In this document: in pieces, positions 43,976 to 52,244 of the stretch | How positions within the stretch are numbered: position 1 is the stretch's first letter | Layout of the letters: each line of letters begins with the position of its first letter | Assembly: GCF_902459685.1 (NCBI RefSeq) | Contig: NZ_CABPSF010000001.1 | Coordinates: forward strand, 372,001-436,000 | DNA: 64,000 nucleotides | From: Pandoraea iniqua | Lineage (GTDB): Bacteria > Pseudomonadota > Gammaproteobacteria > Burkholderiales > Burkholderiaceae | Direction of reading: 5' to 3' | The notes under the pieces: generated by a model | What the model was told of the DNA's origin: nothing | Database searches by the model: none | Seen by the model: the letters and a program-made list of their open reading frames with translations, nothing else | Program-made: the position numbers and the translations under genes

Positions 43976-45030
43976 GCTGCGTGCTCCGTTCCTTGCGTTG
44001 CACCCGCACGCTCGGCGTCGATCAGACGATCGAGTACCTTGCGCGATTGCACGCCACCGGCGTCGATGTTGAGCTTGAGAATCTTCTTCTCCGGATACGC
44101 CGACAGGTTGCGCTGTTGCGCTTCGAGCACGTCCTGGTCTTCGGCGAAGATGCCGCCTTGGCCGCGCTTGATCGCCGCGGTCAGCTCGGCGTCTTCCGGC
44201 TTGAAGTTGCGTGCCATGCCCCAGAAGTACCAGATCGATTCGTCGGTCTCGGGCGTGATGAAGTCCACGACGATGCTGCCGGCCTTCTTGTCGGCCGGGG
44301 CGTTGTAGCCGCCATGACCCGCGTGCGCGACGCCCACTTCGATCATCACGTGGCTCGGCGGCGTGAAGCGGCAGATCTGCCAGCGATCGCACGGCACCTG
44401 ATCGTCCAGACCGTTCGCGCGCAGCGCGCTCGCCCAGAACGGCGGCGCCTTGATGCTCTCCATGTGACGCGCCGTCACCACGCTGTCACCTTCCGTGACC
44501 GTCTTCGGCGGCGCTTCTTCGATTTCTTCCTGTCCGATGCTGCTCGCGTGCACGTACGTTTCGTGCGTGAGATCCATCAGGTTGTCGATCATCAGGCGGT
44601 AATCGCACTTGATGTGATACAGCCCGCCGCCATACGCCCACTGGTCGCTCACGGCCCATTCCAGATGCGGAATCTCGTCGGCATTGGCGAGTGCGGCGTC
44701 GCCCGGCCACACCCACACGAAGCCGTAGCGCTCCACGCACGGGAACGCGCGCGTCTTCGGAAAACCGCCGACCCGCTGGCCGACCATCTTCGTGCACTTG
44801 CCGCCGCCGTCGACCGTCAGGCCGTGATAGCCGCACACCAACTGGCCGTCCTTGACGAAGCCCAGCGACAACGCCGCGCCACGATGCGGGCAGAAGTCTT
44901 CCAGTGCGGCCACCTGACCGTCGCCGTCGCGGAAGAACACCATCGGCTCGTTGCAGACCTTACGGCCCAGCGGCTTCTCGGCAAATTCGTCCGGCGTGCA
45001 GGCCACATACCAAGTGTTTTTGAGGAACAT
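43972..45030 (-). CDS. vanA: VanA-type Rieske oxygenase (aromatic O-demethylase)
   Basis: 352 residues. Rieske ligands are Cys47, His49, Cys66 and His69 (CPHRGAALS and CGYHG). The non-haem iron region is NLMDLTHETYVHASSIG. The family removes the O-methyl group of vanillate and related acids such as syringate. The neighbouring ring-cleavage genes fit this, since vanillate gives protocatechuate and syringate can give gallate. It starts 96 bp after the GntR gene on the same strand. Confidence 0.87.
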   Translation of the reverse strand: MFLKNTWYVACTPDEFAEKPLGRKVCNEPMVFFRDGDGQVAALEDFCPHRGAALSLGFVKDGQLVCGYHGLTVDGGGKCTKMVGQRVGGFPKTRAFPCVERYGFVWVWPGDAALANADEIPHLEWAVSDQWAYGGGLYHIKCDYRLMIDNLMDLTHETYVHASSIGQEEIEEAPPKTVTEGDSVVTARHMESIKAPPFWASALRANGLDDQVPCDRWQICRFTPPSHVMIEVGVAHAGHGGYNAPADKKAGSIVVDFITPETDESIWYFWGMARNFKPEDAELTAAIKRGQGGIFAEDQDVLEAQQRNLSAYPEKKILKLNIDAGGVQSRKVLDRLIDAERAGATQGTEHAA

Positions 45031-45126
45031 GATCGTTTGTCTCCTTGGCGCGTCTGGGGATGGCGCGCTCTTGTTTCGATAGGGAATGAGGAAAAGGTCG
45101 GCGGGCGTGCGCGGGGGCGGAACCCC

Positions 45127-45795
45127 TCAGAGCAACTGCGCCCCCATGCTGTGTTCTTGCGTGACGATGTGCTCGCGGCACATGAATTCGGCGCGGTCGG
45201 GCTGGCGCGCGGCAATCGCCTCGACGATGGCGTGATGCTGGCGATGCGCATACGCAATGATGTCCGCGTACTGACGGCGATCTTCGTGCCCGAACGCAAC
45301 CGTGCGGGGCGCGACGAACGGCACCAGATTGCAGCGCGCGATAAAGCCTTCGAGCAGCGGATTGTGAGCACCGGTCACGAGCAGATCGTGAAAGCGCGCG
45401 TTGAGCGACGCGTAGCCGATCTGCACTTCCGGCGTCATCGTGTGATCGGCCAGCAGCGCATCGCCTTCGGCGAGCAGGTCGCGCAGTTGCTTGAGCAACT
45501 CGGCGCTCGCGCCCTTCTCTGCGAGCAGGCGGGCGGCATAGCCTTCGAGCGCGCCGCGCAGGTGCAACGCTTCCACGCTCTCGTCCCGGGTGTGGGCGCG
45601 CACCGCGTAACCGCGTTGTCCGGCGCGTACGACCAACCCTTCCTCCGCGAGCACCGGCAGCGCCTGCCGGATGGGCATGCGCGAGACCCCAAGCTGCTCG
45701 GCGAGCTTGGCTTCGGCCAGACGTTCGCCCGGGGCGAGCTCGCCCTTGAGAATCATCTCGCGCAATTGAACGGTGGTCGGCGTGGGGTGCAGCAT
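45127..45795 (-). CDS. vanR: GntR-family (FCD) regulator, VanR-like
   Basis: 222 residues. The winged helix is QLREMILKGELAPGERLAEAKLAEQLGVSRMPIRQAL; the C-terminal FCD domain contains the metal/ligand pocket histidines. ATG 45795 is supported by AAAGGA. It lies upstream of and colinear with vanA-vanB and divergent from ligB-ligA. Two identical palindromes in the divergent region resemble VanR operators, whose known form is built on GGATCC. It is likely a repressor released by vanillate or a similar acid. Confidence 0.85.
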   Translation of the reverse strand: MLHPTPTTVQLREMILKGELAPGERLAEAKLAEQLGVSRMPIRQALPVLAEEGLVVRAGQRGYAVRAHTRDESVEALHLRGALEGYAARLLAEKGASAELLKQLRDLLAEGDALLADHTMTPEVQIGYASLNARFHDLLVTGAHNPLLEGFIARCNLVPFVAPRTVAFGHEDRRQYADIIAYAHRQHHAIVEAIAARQPDRAEFMCREHIVTQEHSMGAQLL

Positions 45796-45855
45796 GCGTT
45801 TCCTTTGGGTCGCTGAATGGCATTGCCGGTCAGGAACCGTCCGGCTTTTTTTCAT

Positions 45856-45869
45856 TATGGGATCCCGTA
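45856..45869. promoter_or_regulatory. candidate VanR-like operator 1
   Basis: TATGGGATCCCGTA, built on the perfect palindrome GGGATCCC. It overlaps a CATAAT -10-like box on the minus strand in front of the GntR-vanAB unit. The identical 14-mer occurs 53 bp away. Confidence 0.7.
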
Positions 45870-45908
45870 AATCCAAAACGCATCAGTAGATACCCTGCTT
45901 TATGCAAA

Positions 45909-45922
45909 TATGGGATCCCGTA
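45909..45922. promoter_or_regulatory. candidate VanR-like operator 2
   Basis: A second exact copy of TATGGGATCCCGTA, 53 bp (about five helical turns) from the first and 88 bp before the ligB start. It is placed to act on the dioxygenase promoter. Confidence 0.7.
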
Positions 45923-46009
45923 TAGACTCGGCCCTGCATAAATGCGGGCGGTGTCATGCATGTCATGACGCCCCCCGGCACTACAAGACACAAGAGACGG
46001 AGACTTATC

Positions 46010-46852
46010 GTGGCAAAGATCATTGGGGGGATTGGCACGTCGCACGTGCCGACCATCGGCGTGGCGTACGACAAGGGCAAGCAGCAGGATCCCGCGTGGG
46101 CGCCGTTGTTTCAGGGCTATGAGCCTGTGGCGAAATGGCTGGCCGAGCAGCAGGCCGACGTGCTCGTGTTTTTCTACAACGATCACGCCACGACGTTCTT
46201 CTTCGACATGTATCCGACGTTCGCGCTGGGCGTGGGCGAGTCGTTCCCGATTGCCGACGAAGGCGCAGGGCTGCGTCCGCTGCCGCCGATTCGCGGCGAC
46301 GTGGCGTTGCAGGCGCACATTGCCGAGTCGCTCGTGAACGACGAGTTCGACCTCACCGTGTTTCAGGACAAACCGATCGATCACGGTTGCGCCTCGCCGC
46401 TGCCTCTGCTCTGGCCGCACAAGCCGGACTGGCCGGGCACCGTTGTGCCGATTGCCATCAACGTGTTGCAGTACCCGCTGCCCACGGGCCGCCGCTGCTA
46501 CCGGCTGGGGCAGGCCGTGCGCCGCGCGATCGAGTCGTATCCGGAAGACCTGCGCGTCGTGGTCGTGGGCACGGGCGGTCTCTCGCACCAGATTCACGGC
46601 GAGCGCACGGGCTACAACGACGAAGCATGGGATCGCGAATTCCTCGAACTGCTTGAGCACGAACCCGAGACGCTGGCCGAACTCAAGCACGTGGACTACG
46701 TGCGTCGCGGCGGCGCCGAAAGCGTCGAGCAAATCATGTGGCTGTCGATGCGCGGTGCCCTCGGCCCGAACATCAAGCGTCTGCATCTGAACTACTACTT
46801 GGCGACCACCACGGCGATGACCGTCGCGCTCTACGAGGAGGAAGCCGCATGA
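46010..46852 (+). CDS. class III extradiol dioxygenase large subunit (LigB/GalA type)
   Basis: 280 residues, GTG start with GGAG 8 nt upstream. It opens a protocatechuate or gallate ring next to the hydroxyls. Iron ligands His12 (GTSHVPTIG) and His59 (FFYNDHAT) are visible, with the acid-base histidine in GTGGLSHQIHGE. The opening IIGGIGTSHVPTIG and the IADEGAGLRPLPPIRG block resemble gallate dioxygenases more than LigB of Sphingobium, in my reading. Gallate enzymes are often single-chain fusions, but here the small subunit is a separate gene overlapping by 4 bp. Confidence 0.87.
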   Translation: MAKIIGGIGTSHVPTIGVAYDKGKQQDPAWAPLFQGYEPVAKWLAEQQADVLVFFYNDHATTFFFDMYPTFALGVGESFPIADEGAGLRPLPPIRGDVALQAHIAESLVNDEFDLTVFQDKPIDHGCASPLPLLWPHKPDWPGTVVPIAINVLQYPLPTGRRCYRLGQAVRRAIESYPEDLRVVVVGTGGLSHQIHGERTGYNDEAWDREFLELLEHEPETLAELKHVDYVRRGGAESVEQIMWLSMRGALGPNIKRLHLNYYLATTTAMTVALYEEEAA

Positions 46853-47208
46853 ATCCGCAGCTCGAAGGCATCGAATCGATCACCGGCACTTACGCGTTCG
46901 ACCTGCGCGTGAGCAACCGCACGCTGCACCTCAATCGCTTTTTCTGGCACATGATCCGCGCCGAGAACCGCGAAACGTTTCTGAACGATCCGGCCGCCGC
47001 GATGACCGCCGCCGGTTTGTCGGCCGAGGAGCAGGCGCTGGTGCAGGCGCAGGACTGGCTGGGTCTCGTGCGTCATGGCGTGAACTTCTTCGTGCTGGAG
47101 AAGTTTGCGCGCGTGGTGCGCAAGACCAATCTGGAGGTGTACGCGATCATGCGTGGCGAGTCGCTCGACGACTTCATGGCAACGCGGCGCGTGCCGACGA
47201 TGCGCTGA
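46849..47208 (+). CDS. extradiol dioxygenase small subunit (LigA type)
   Basis: 119 residues, all-helical. TYAFDLRVSNRTLHLNRFFW, the FLNDPAAAMTAAGLSAEEQALVQ block and the LGLVRHGVNFFVLEKFARV core match LigA, which caps the active site of LigB. The ATG overlaps the ligB stop (ATGA), so the two chains are made together. The LysR gene follows 13 bp later. Confidence 0.88.
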   Translation: MNPQLEGIESITGTYAFDLRVSNRTLHLNRFFWHMIRAENRETFLNDPAAAMTAAGLSAEEQALVQAQDWLGLVRHGVNFFVLEKFARVVRKTNLEVYAIMRGESLDDFMATRRVPTMR

Positions 47209-47221
47209 GCGAGCCCTTTGC

Positions 47222-48562
47222 ATGTCGATCGACACCGTCATCAGTCTCACCAACGCACCCCCGACGTCGAGCCTCGCCTGTCACGAGCGCGGCACGTGGA
47301 GCCGCGCGCCGCAGAACAACGACGCCTCGCTGCTATGCCGCAAGTTGCGTGGCTTGCGCGCGATGGTTGCCGTGCTCGAATGCGACTCCGTCGCGCGGGC
47401 GGCCCGCATGTTGCATCTGTCGCAATCGGCGGTGGCACGCTCGATTTCGGATATCGAAGCGGAGCTGGGCTTCCCGTTGTTTCACCGCAGCGGGCGCGGC
47501 CTGATTCCCAACGCCGCCGGTCAGCGTCTCGGTGTGCGCGCGACGCGTGCGTTGGCGGAGTTGGCCAACGGCTATCGTGAAGCGTTTGCCGCCACGGCGT
47601 CACAAGCCGACGGCGGGGCACGCGCGGCGAGCCGCTTCGCGGCGGTGGTGGCGCCCCAGCAACTCACGAGCTTTATCGCGGTGGCGGAGCTGGGCAGCGG
47701 CCCGCTGGCGGCGACCCGTCTGCAATGTTCGCAGCCGACGATTCAACGCAATCTCGATCAGCTTGAAGACCTTATCGGCATCAAGCTGTTCCGGCGCACG
47801 CCGCGCGGCACGCGTCTGACCGACGAGGCGCAGGCATTGCTCGGTCCGGTCAAACGTGCGCTTGCCGAGCTGGCGATTGCGGAAGACGAACTCGCGCCGT
47901 TCGGCGGACGTCAGCAGGGCACGGTGATCGTGGCGGCGCTGCCGCTGTCGAGCGGCTTTCTGTTGCCGAAGGCCATCGACAGCCTGTTGCACAAGTCGCC
48001 GTATCTCACGGTGACGGTTGTCGATGGCACGTACGAGGCACTCGTTCGTCAGCTGCGACAGGCCGACGTCGACATGATCGTCGGCGCGTTGCGGGCGAAC
48101 GACGTGCCGGCCGACATCCGGCAGGAAGCGTTGTTCGAAGATCACCTGTCGGTGGTTGCGCGGGCCGATCACCCATGTCTGACGATGGGGCGCGAGCCGA
48201 CGCTCGCGGAACTGGCGCAGTACGGCTGGGTGAGCCCGCTGCCGTGCACCCCTGCGCGCGGCGTGTTCGAGCGCGTGTTTCGCGCGGAAGGACTCGCGCT
48301 GCCGCAGACGCAAGTGCATGCGAGCAGTTCACCGGTGGTGCGCGGCTTGCTGCTCTCGAGCGACCGGCTGGCGTTGCTCTCGCCGGTGCAGATTACGTCC
48401 GAGTTGCGTACGGGCGAACTGGCCGTGGTGCCGGTCGCACTTCAACACGCGCGTCGCGCCATCGGTCTCGCGACGCGTCGCGACGGTCTGCTGTCGCCTG
48501 CCGCAGAGCAATTGCTCGACGAACTTCGGGCGCTCGCCCCGACGGTGCAGCACCCCAACTGA
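47222..48562 (+). CDS. LysR-type regulator with two N-terminal DNA-binding domains
   Basis: 446 residues, about 145 longer than a usual LysR protein. Two complete winged-helix domains are visible. The first is about residues 42-100 (RAMVAVLECDSVARAARMLH, LSQSAVARSISDIEAELG, FHRSGRG). The second is about 146-204 (QLTSFIAVAELGSGPLAATR, SQPTIQRNLDQLEDLIGIKL, RRTPRGTRLT). One inducer-binding domain follows (about 230-440). The duplication is within one open frame with no frameshift. Being 13 bp after ligA, it probably controls the gallate/protocatechuate genes in the manner of GalR. Confidence 0.88.
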   Translation: MSIDTVISLTNAPPTSSLACHERGTWSRAPQNNDASLLCRKLRGLRAMVAVLECDSVARAARMLHLSQSAVARSISDIEAELGFPLFHRSGRGLIPNAAGQRLGVRATRALAELANGYREAFAATASQADGGARAASRFAAVVAPQQLTSFIAVAELGSGPLAATRLQCSQPTIQRNLDQLEDLIGIKLFRRTPRGTRLTDEAQALLGPVKRALAELAIAEDELAPFGGRQQGTVIVAALPLSSGFLLPKAIDSLLHKSPYLTVTVVDGTYEALVRQLRQADVDMIVGALRANDVPADIRQEALFEDHLSVVARADHPCLTMGREPTLAELAQYGWVSPLPCTPARGVFERVFRAEGLALPQTQVHASSSPVVRGLLLSSDRLALLSPVQITSELRTGELAVVPVALQHARRAIGLATRRDGLLSPAAEQLLDELRALAPTVQHPN

Positions 48563-48957
48563 CCTCGTGCGGCGCGCCCGCACCACTCCCTTAGCGAGCG
48601 CGGCGAAATTCGCCGGAATCGCCATGACTTGCATGTCGCGCGACTCGCTCGCGCGAGTGCACTCTCCCACTTCAGCACCGTGACGACGCCCGCCCGCACA
48701 GCCTTGTGCGGCGGGCGTTCCACCAGTGGTGATGCGCGTGTCCCGCAGCGCGAAATTACGCGCGTAGAAATCGTTCCATAACGTAGGGGAAATCTCGGGG
48801 ATATACGAAAAACGCAACGCTGGACTCGGGAGTTTCATTCGACGTCACCTTTTCGGCTGCCTAAGCTGTTCCGGACATCATCGAAAAGGCCCGCCTCCCC
48901 GGCGCGGACCTCAACAAAAAACGGAGCGGCGCGCGACGCCGACGAGGAGACGACACC
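48563..48957. other. regulatory gap before the ABC transporter operon
   Basis: 395 bp. It holds a strong hairpin at 48686-48718 and an A+T-richer stretch around 48770-48820 (including TATACG at about 48801) that is the likely promoter region for the transporter-gal operon. No credible gene on either strand. Confidence 0.5.
48686..48718. terminator. GC-rich hairpin after the LysR gene
   Basis: A 14-bp stem (ACGCCCGCC and GCACA arms, one bulged C) with a GCCT loop. No T-run follows, so terminator function is uncertain. Confidence 0.5.
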
Positions 48958-50154
48958 ATGATGAAGCGCCACTTGTGGCTCGCTGTGGCACTTGCGAGCG
49001 TTTGCCAGTTCACCTCCATGGCCGCACGCGCCGATGACATCAAGATCGGCGTGCTGGGTCTGTTCTCCGGCTCCGCCTCGTGGTGGGGCACCGAGTACCG
49101 CCGCGGTATCAACCTGTGGATGGAGCAGAACAAGAACAAAGTCGGTGACGACACGCTCGTGATTCTGGAGCGCGACGAAGGCGGCGTGAATCCGCAACGC
49201 ACGCGTCAGCTCGCACAGGAACTCGTGGTGCGCGATCAGGTGCAGTACCTGTTCGGCGGCTCGTTCACGCCGAACGTGCTGGCCATGGCCGACGTGGCCA
49301 ACCAGACCAAGACGCCGCTCGTGATCGGCAACTCCGGCACGTCGAGCGTGACGCTCAAGTCGCCGTACTTCGTGCGCACCGGCTTCACGCAATGGACCGT
49401 GAGCGTGCCGCTGGTCGAGTACGCCGCGAGCAAGGGCATCAAGAACGCCGCCATCGTGGTGGCCGACTTCGCCACGGGCTACGACGCGATCGACGCCTAC
49501 GCGGAAACCTTCAAGAAAGCCGGCGGCAAGATCAGCGTCGAAGTGAAGGTGCCGCTGGGTACCACCGACTTCTCGAGCTACCTGCAACGTGTGCGCGATG
49601 CCAAGCCCGAAGCCGTCTTCATGTTCATGCCGGTGGGCCCGATGTCGGCCGGCTTCGTGAAGGCCTTCAAGGAGCGCGAGCTCGACAAGGCCGGTATTCA
49701 GCTCTTCGCGACCACCGAGACGATGGAGTCGGACCTGCCGGCCATCGGCGACAGCGCACTGGGCACGATCACCGCGCTGCACTACTCGCCGTTCCTGACG
49801 TCGCCGGAAAACGTGGCGTTCGTGAAGGCCTACAAGGCCAAGTACGGTCCGGGCGCGCTGCCGTCGATTGCGTCGGTGTCGGCGTACGACTCGATGACGC
49901 TCATCGCTCAGATGATCAAGGCCACCAAGGGCAAGAAGGATGCCGACAAGGCTATCGCCGCCGTGAAGGGCTACGCGTGGACGAGCGCGCGCGGGCCGGT
50001 GTCGATCGACCCGAAGACGCGCGAAATCATCCAGAACGTGTACATCCGTCGCGTAGAGACCATCGACGGCAAGCTCGGCAACAAGCCCATCGAGACGTTC
50101 AAGTCGGTGGTCGAGCCGTGGCACCTGAGCCACCCGCAAGTGGCGGCCAAGTAA
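48958..50154 (+). CDS. branched-chain-type ABC transporter substrate-binding protein
   Basis: 398 residues with a signal peptide cleaved near AARADD. Type I periplasmic-binding fold: IKIGVLGLFSGSASWWGTEYRRGINLWMEQ at its start (seen in two parts), then VQYLFGGSFTPNVLAMADV. LivJ-like proteins in aromatic clusters bind aromatic acids. The permease and ATPase genes follow. I infer that the ligand is the aromatic acid degraded by the Lig/Gal enzymes. ATG 48961 is an equally possible start. Confidence 0.88.
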   Translation: MMKRHLWLAVALASVCQFTSMAARADDIKIGVLGLFSGSASWWGTEYRRGINLWMEQNKNKVGDDTLVILERDEGGVNPQRTRQLAQELVVRDQVQYLFGGSFTPNVLAMADVANQTKTPLVIGNSGTSSVTLKSPYFVRTGFTQWTVSVPLVEYAASKGIKNAAIVVADFATGYDAIDAYAETFKKAGGKISVEVKVPLGTTDFSSYLQRVRDAKPEAVFMFMPVGPMSAGFVKAFKERELDKAGIQLFATTETMESDLPAIGDSALGTITALHYSPFLTSPENVAFVKAYKAKYGPGALPSIASVSAYDSMTLIAQMIKATKGKKDADKAIAAVKGYAWTSARGPVSIDPKTREIIQNVYIRRVETIDGKLGNKPIETFKSVVEPWHLSHPQVAAK

Positions 50155-50165
50155 TCCACGCATTC

Positions 50166-50228
50166 GATGTGATCGATGCGATCGATGCGATCAACGTCAT
50201 CGATGTGGTCGATGTGACCGATGTAATG
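50166..50228 (+). repeat. 9-bp tandem repeat between binding-protein and permease genes
   Basis: Seven 9-bp units of the GATGYGATC type (GATGTGATC, GATGCGATC twice, AACGTCATC, GATGTGGTC, GATGTGACC, GATGTAATG). It lies in the leader of the permease gene and could vary in copy number. Confidence 0.8.
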
Positions 50229-50272
50229 GCGAGCGCCCACGCGCTCGCTCCCCCCGCCCCCGGTAATTCCTC

Positions 50273-51145
50273 ATGACGCAATCGCTTGCCACCTTCCTGT
50301 CGTTGTCGATCGACGGTGTGGCTTACGGGATGCTGCTGTTTCTCATCTCCGTAGGTCTCACGGTCACGCTCGGCGTGATGCGCGTTGTCAACCTCGCGCA
50401 TTCCGCCTTCGCCATGATCGGCGGTTATTTCACCCTGTGGGCCATGCAGCACGCGGGGCTCGACTTCTTCGTCGCGCTGCTCGTCGGCGTGGCCGGCACG
50501 ATGGTGCTCGGCGCCGTGCTGGAGCGCACGCTGTATCGCTGGGTCTACACGGCCAACGGTCTCGGGCAGTTGCTCATGACGATCGGACTGGCGTTCATCA
50601 TCTGCGCCATCGCCAAGCATCTCGCCGGGACGGAGCTGCAAACCATTCCGGTGCCGCAGGGCCTGCGCGGCACATGGGATCTGGGCGGCTTCTCGGTGTC
50701 TATCTATCGCATCTTCGCGCTGGTGTGCAGTGCCGTCGTGGCACTTGGCATCTGGTGGGGGCTGGAGCGCACGCCGTTCGGCGCCAAGTTGCGTGCGGCG
50801 GTCGATAACCCGCGCATGGCGCGCTGCGTCGGCATCGACGTGCCGCTGGTGTTCTCGATCACGTTTGCGATCGGTTGCGGCCTGTCGGGGCTCGGCGGGG
50901 CGTTGTCCAGCCAGATTCTGCCGCTGGAGCCGTACTACGGGCTGAAGTACCTGGTGCTCGTGCTGATCGTGGTGGCCGCCGGTGGTCTGGGCAGCCTGCG
51001 TGGCTCGCTGTACGCCGGTCTGCTGCTCGGTCTCATCGATACGCTGGGGCGCTACTACGTGCCTGCGCTCGGCGCTTTCATGATCTATCTGGCCGTGCTG
51101 GCCATTCTGCTGATCCGCCCGCAAGGGCTGGTCGGGCGCGCGTGA
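50273..51145 (+). CDS. livH: LivH-type ABC permease
   Basis: 290 residues, about eight membrane segments. GVAYGMLLFLISVGLTVTLG and RVVNLAHSAFAMIGGYF open the LivH fold; RAAVDNPRMARCVGIDV is the cytoplasmic ATPase-contact loop. It forms the membrane channel with the LivM-type partner encoded 13 bp downstream. Confidence 0.9.
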   Translation: MTQSLATFLSLSIDGVAYGMLLFLISVGLTVTLGVMRVVNLAHSAFAMIGGYFTLWAMQHAGLDFFVALLVGVAGTMVLGAVLERTLYRWVYTANGLGQLLMTIGLAFIICAIAKHLAGTELQTIPVPQGLRGTWDLGGFSVSIYRIFALVCSAVVALGIWWGLERTPFGAKLRAAVDNPRMARCVGIDVPLVFSITFAIGCGLSGLGGALSSQILPLEPYYGLKYLVLVLIVVAAGGLGSLRGSLYAGLLLGLIDTLGRYYVPALGAFMIYLAVLAILLIRPQGLVGRA

Positions 51146-51158
51146 GCGGAGGGTGACG

Positions 51159-52244
51159 ATGCAAAACACGAATCCCTCCCAACTGTCGGCGGCCGGTGTG
51201 GCACAGGTGGCCCCGGCGCTGCGCCGCAAGCGGCTTGGCGTGCTCGACGCCGTGCTGCTCGTCGCAGCGGTGGCGACGTACTTCTTTGCCGATCTGTATC
51301 TCGCGCTCGCCACGAGCGTGGTGATCATGATCATCTTTGCGCTCTCGCTCGATCTCGTGCAGGGCTACTGCGGTATCGAAACGCTCGGTCATGCGGCGTT
51401 CTTCGGCAGCGGCGCGTATGCCGCCGGTCTGTTTGCGCTGCACGTCTCGCCGAACCCGCTGCTGGGTCTGGTCGCCGGTGCGCTTGTCGCGGCGGTGGTC
51501 GGGTTGATCACAGGCATCGTGGTGCTGCGCGTGAGCGGGCTCACGCAGATCATGCTTACGCTCGCGTGCGCCACGCTGCTGTATGAAGCCGGCAACATCG
51601 CCAAGTCGATCACGATGGGCGACGACGGTCTCACCGGCTACACCATCGCCCCGGTGCTCGGCCTGTTCGAGTTCGATATCTACGGCCACACGGCGTACGT
51701 CTATGCGCTGGTGGTGCTGGTGGTGGTCTTTCTTTTCACGCAGTTCCTCGTCAACTCGCCGTTCGGTCTGACGGTGCAGGGCATTCGCGAGAACGCCATG
51801 CGCATGTCGCTGCTGGGCGTTCGCGTGGGCTTTCGCCGCCTGATGCTGTACACGATCGCTGCTGCGGTGGCCGGTGTGGCCGGTGCGCTCTCCGCGCAGG
51901 TCAACAACATCGTGGCACTCGACACGCTGTCGTTCACGCTGTCGGCCAACGTGCTGGTGATGCTGGCGCTGGGCGGCACCGGGCGCCTTTACGGCGCGGT
52001 ACTCGGCGCCGTGGTGTTCATGGTGTTGTCCGACCGCATTGCCGCCATCGATCCGACCAACTGGCTGGCCGCGTTGGGTGTGCTGCTGATCGTGGTGGTG
52101 CGCTTCGCGCCGGACGGCCTCATCGGTGTGGTGGATCGTTTCGCGCTGCGTGCGCGCCGCCGTAATGTTGGCAGTGTTGGCAATGCCTCCGTACCCGTCG
52201 ATGCGCCCGCCAAGGCGAGCGCAGACAAGGAGGTGACGCTGTGA
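51159..52244 (+). CDS. livM: LivM-type ABC permease
   Basis: 361 residues with about nine membrane segments. LSLDLVQGYCGIETLGHAAF is the LivM hallmark, and GIRENAMRMSLLGVRVGFRR is the coupling loop. ATG 51159 has GGAGG 6 nt upstream; GTG 51153 would add two residues. It overlaps the next gene by 4 bp. Confidence 0.9.
   Translation: MQNTNPSQLSAAGVAQVAPALRRKRLGVLDAVLLVAAVATYFFADLYLALATSVVIMIIFALSLDLVQGYCGIETLGHAAFFGSGAYAAGLFALHVSPNPLLGLVAGALVAAVVGLITGIVVLRVSGLTQIMLTLACATLLYEAGNIAKSITMGDDGLTGYTIAPVLGLFEFDIYGHTAYVYALVVLVVVFLFTQFLVNSPFGLTVQGIRENAMRMSLLGVRVGFRRLMLYTIAAAVAGVAGALSAQVNNIVALDTLSFTLSANVLVMLALGGTGRLYGAVLGAVVFMVLSDRIAAIDPTNWLAALGVLLIVVVRFAPDGLIGVVDRFALRARRRNVGSVGNASVPVDAPAKASADKEVTL

Noticed and set aside
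42593-44308. A 571-codon plus-strand frame across the vanB terminator
   Set aside because: It reads through a strong terminator and opposite vanB, with no recognisable domain.
43981-45816. A 611-codon plus-strand frame opposite vanA and the GntR gene
   Set aside because: His/Arg/Leu-rich shadow with no domain; the minus-strand genes carry Rieske and helix-turn-helix motifs.
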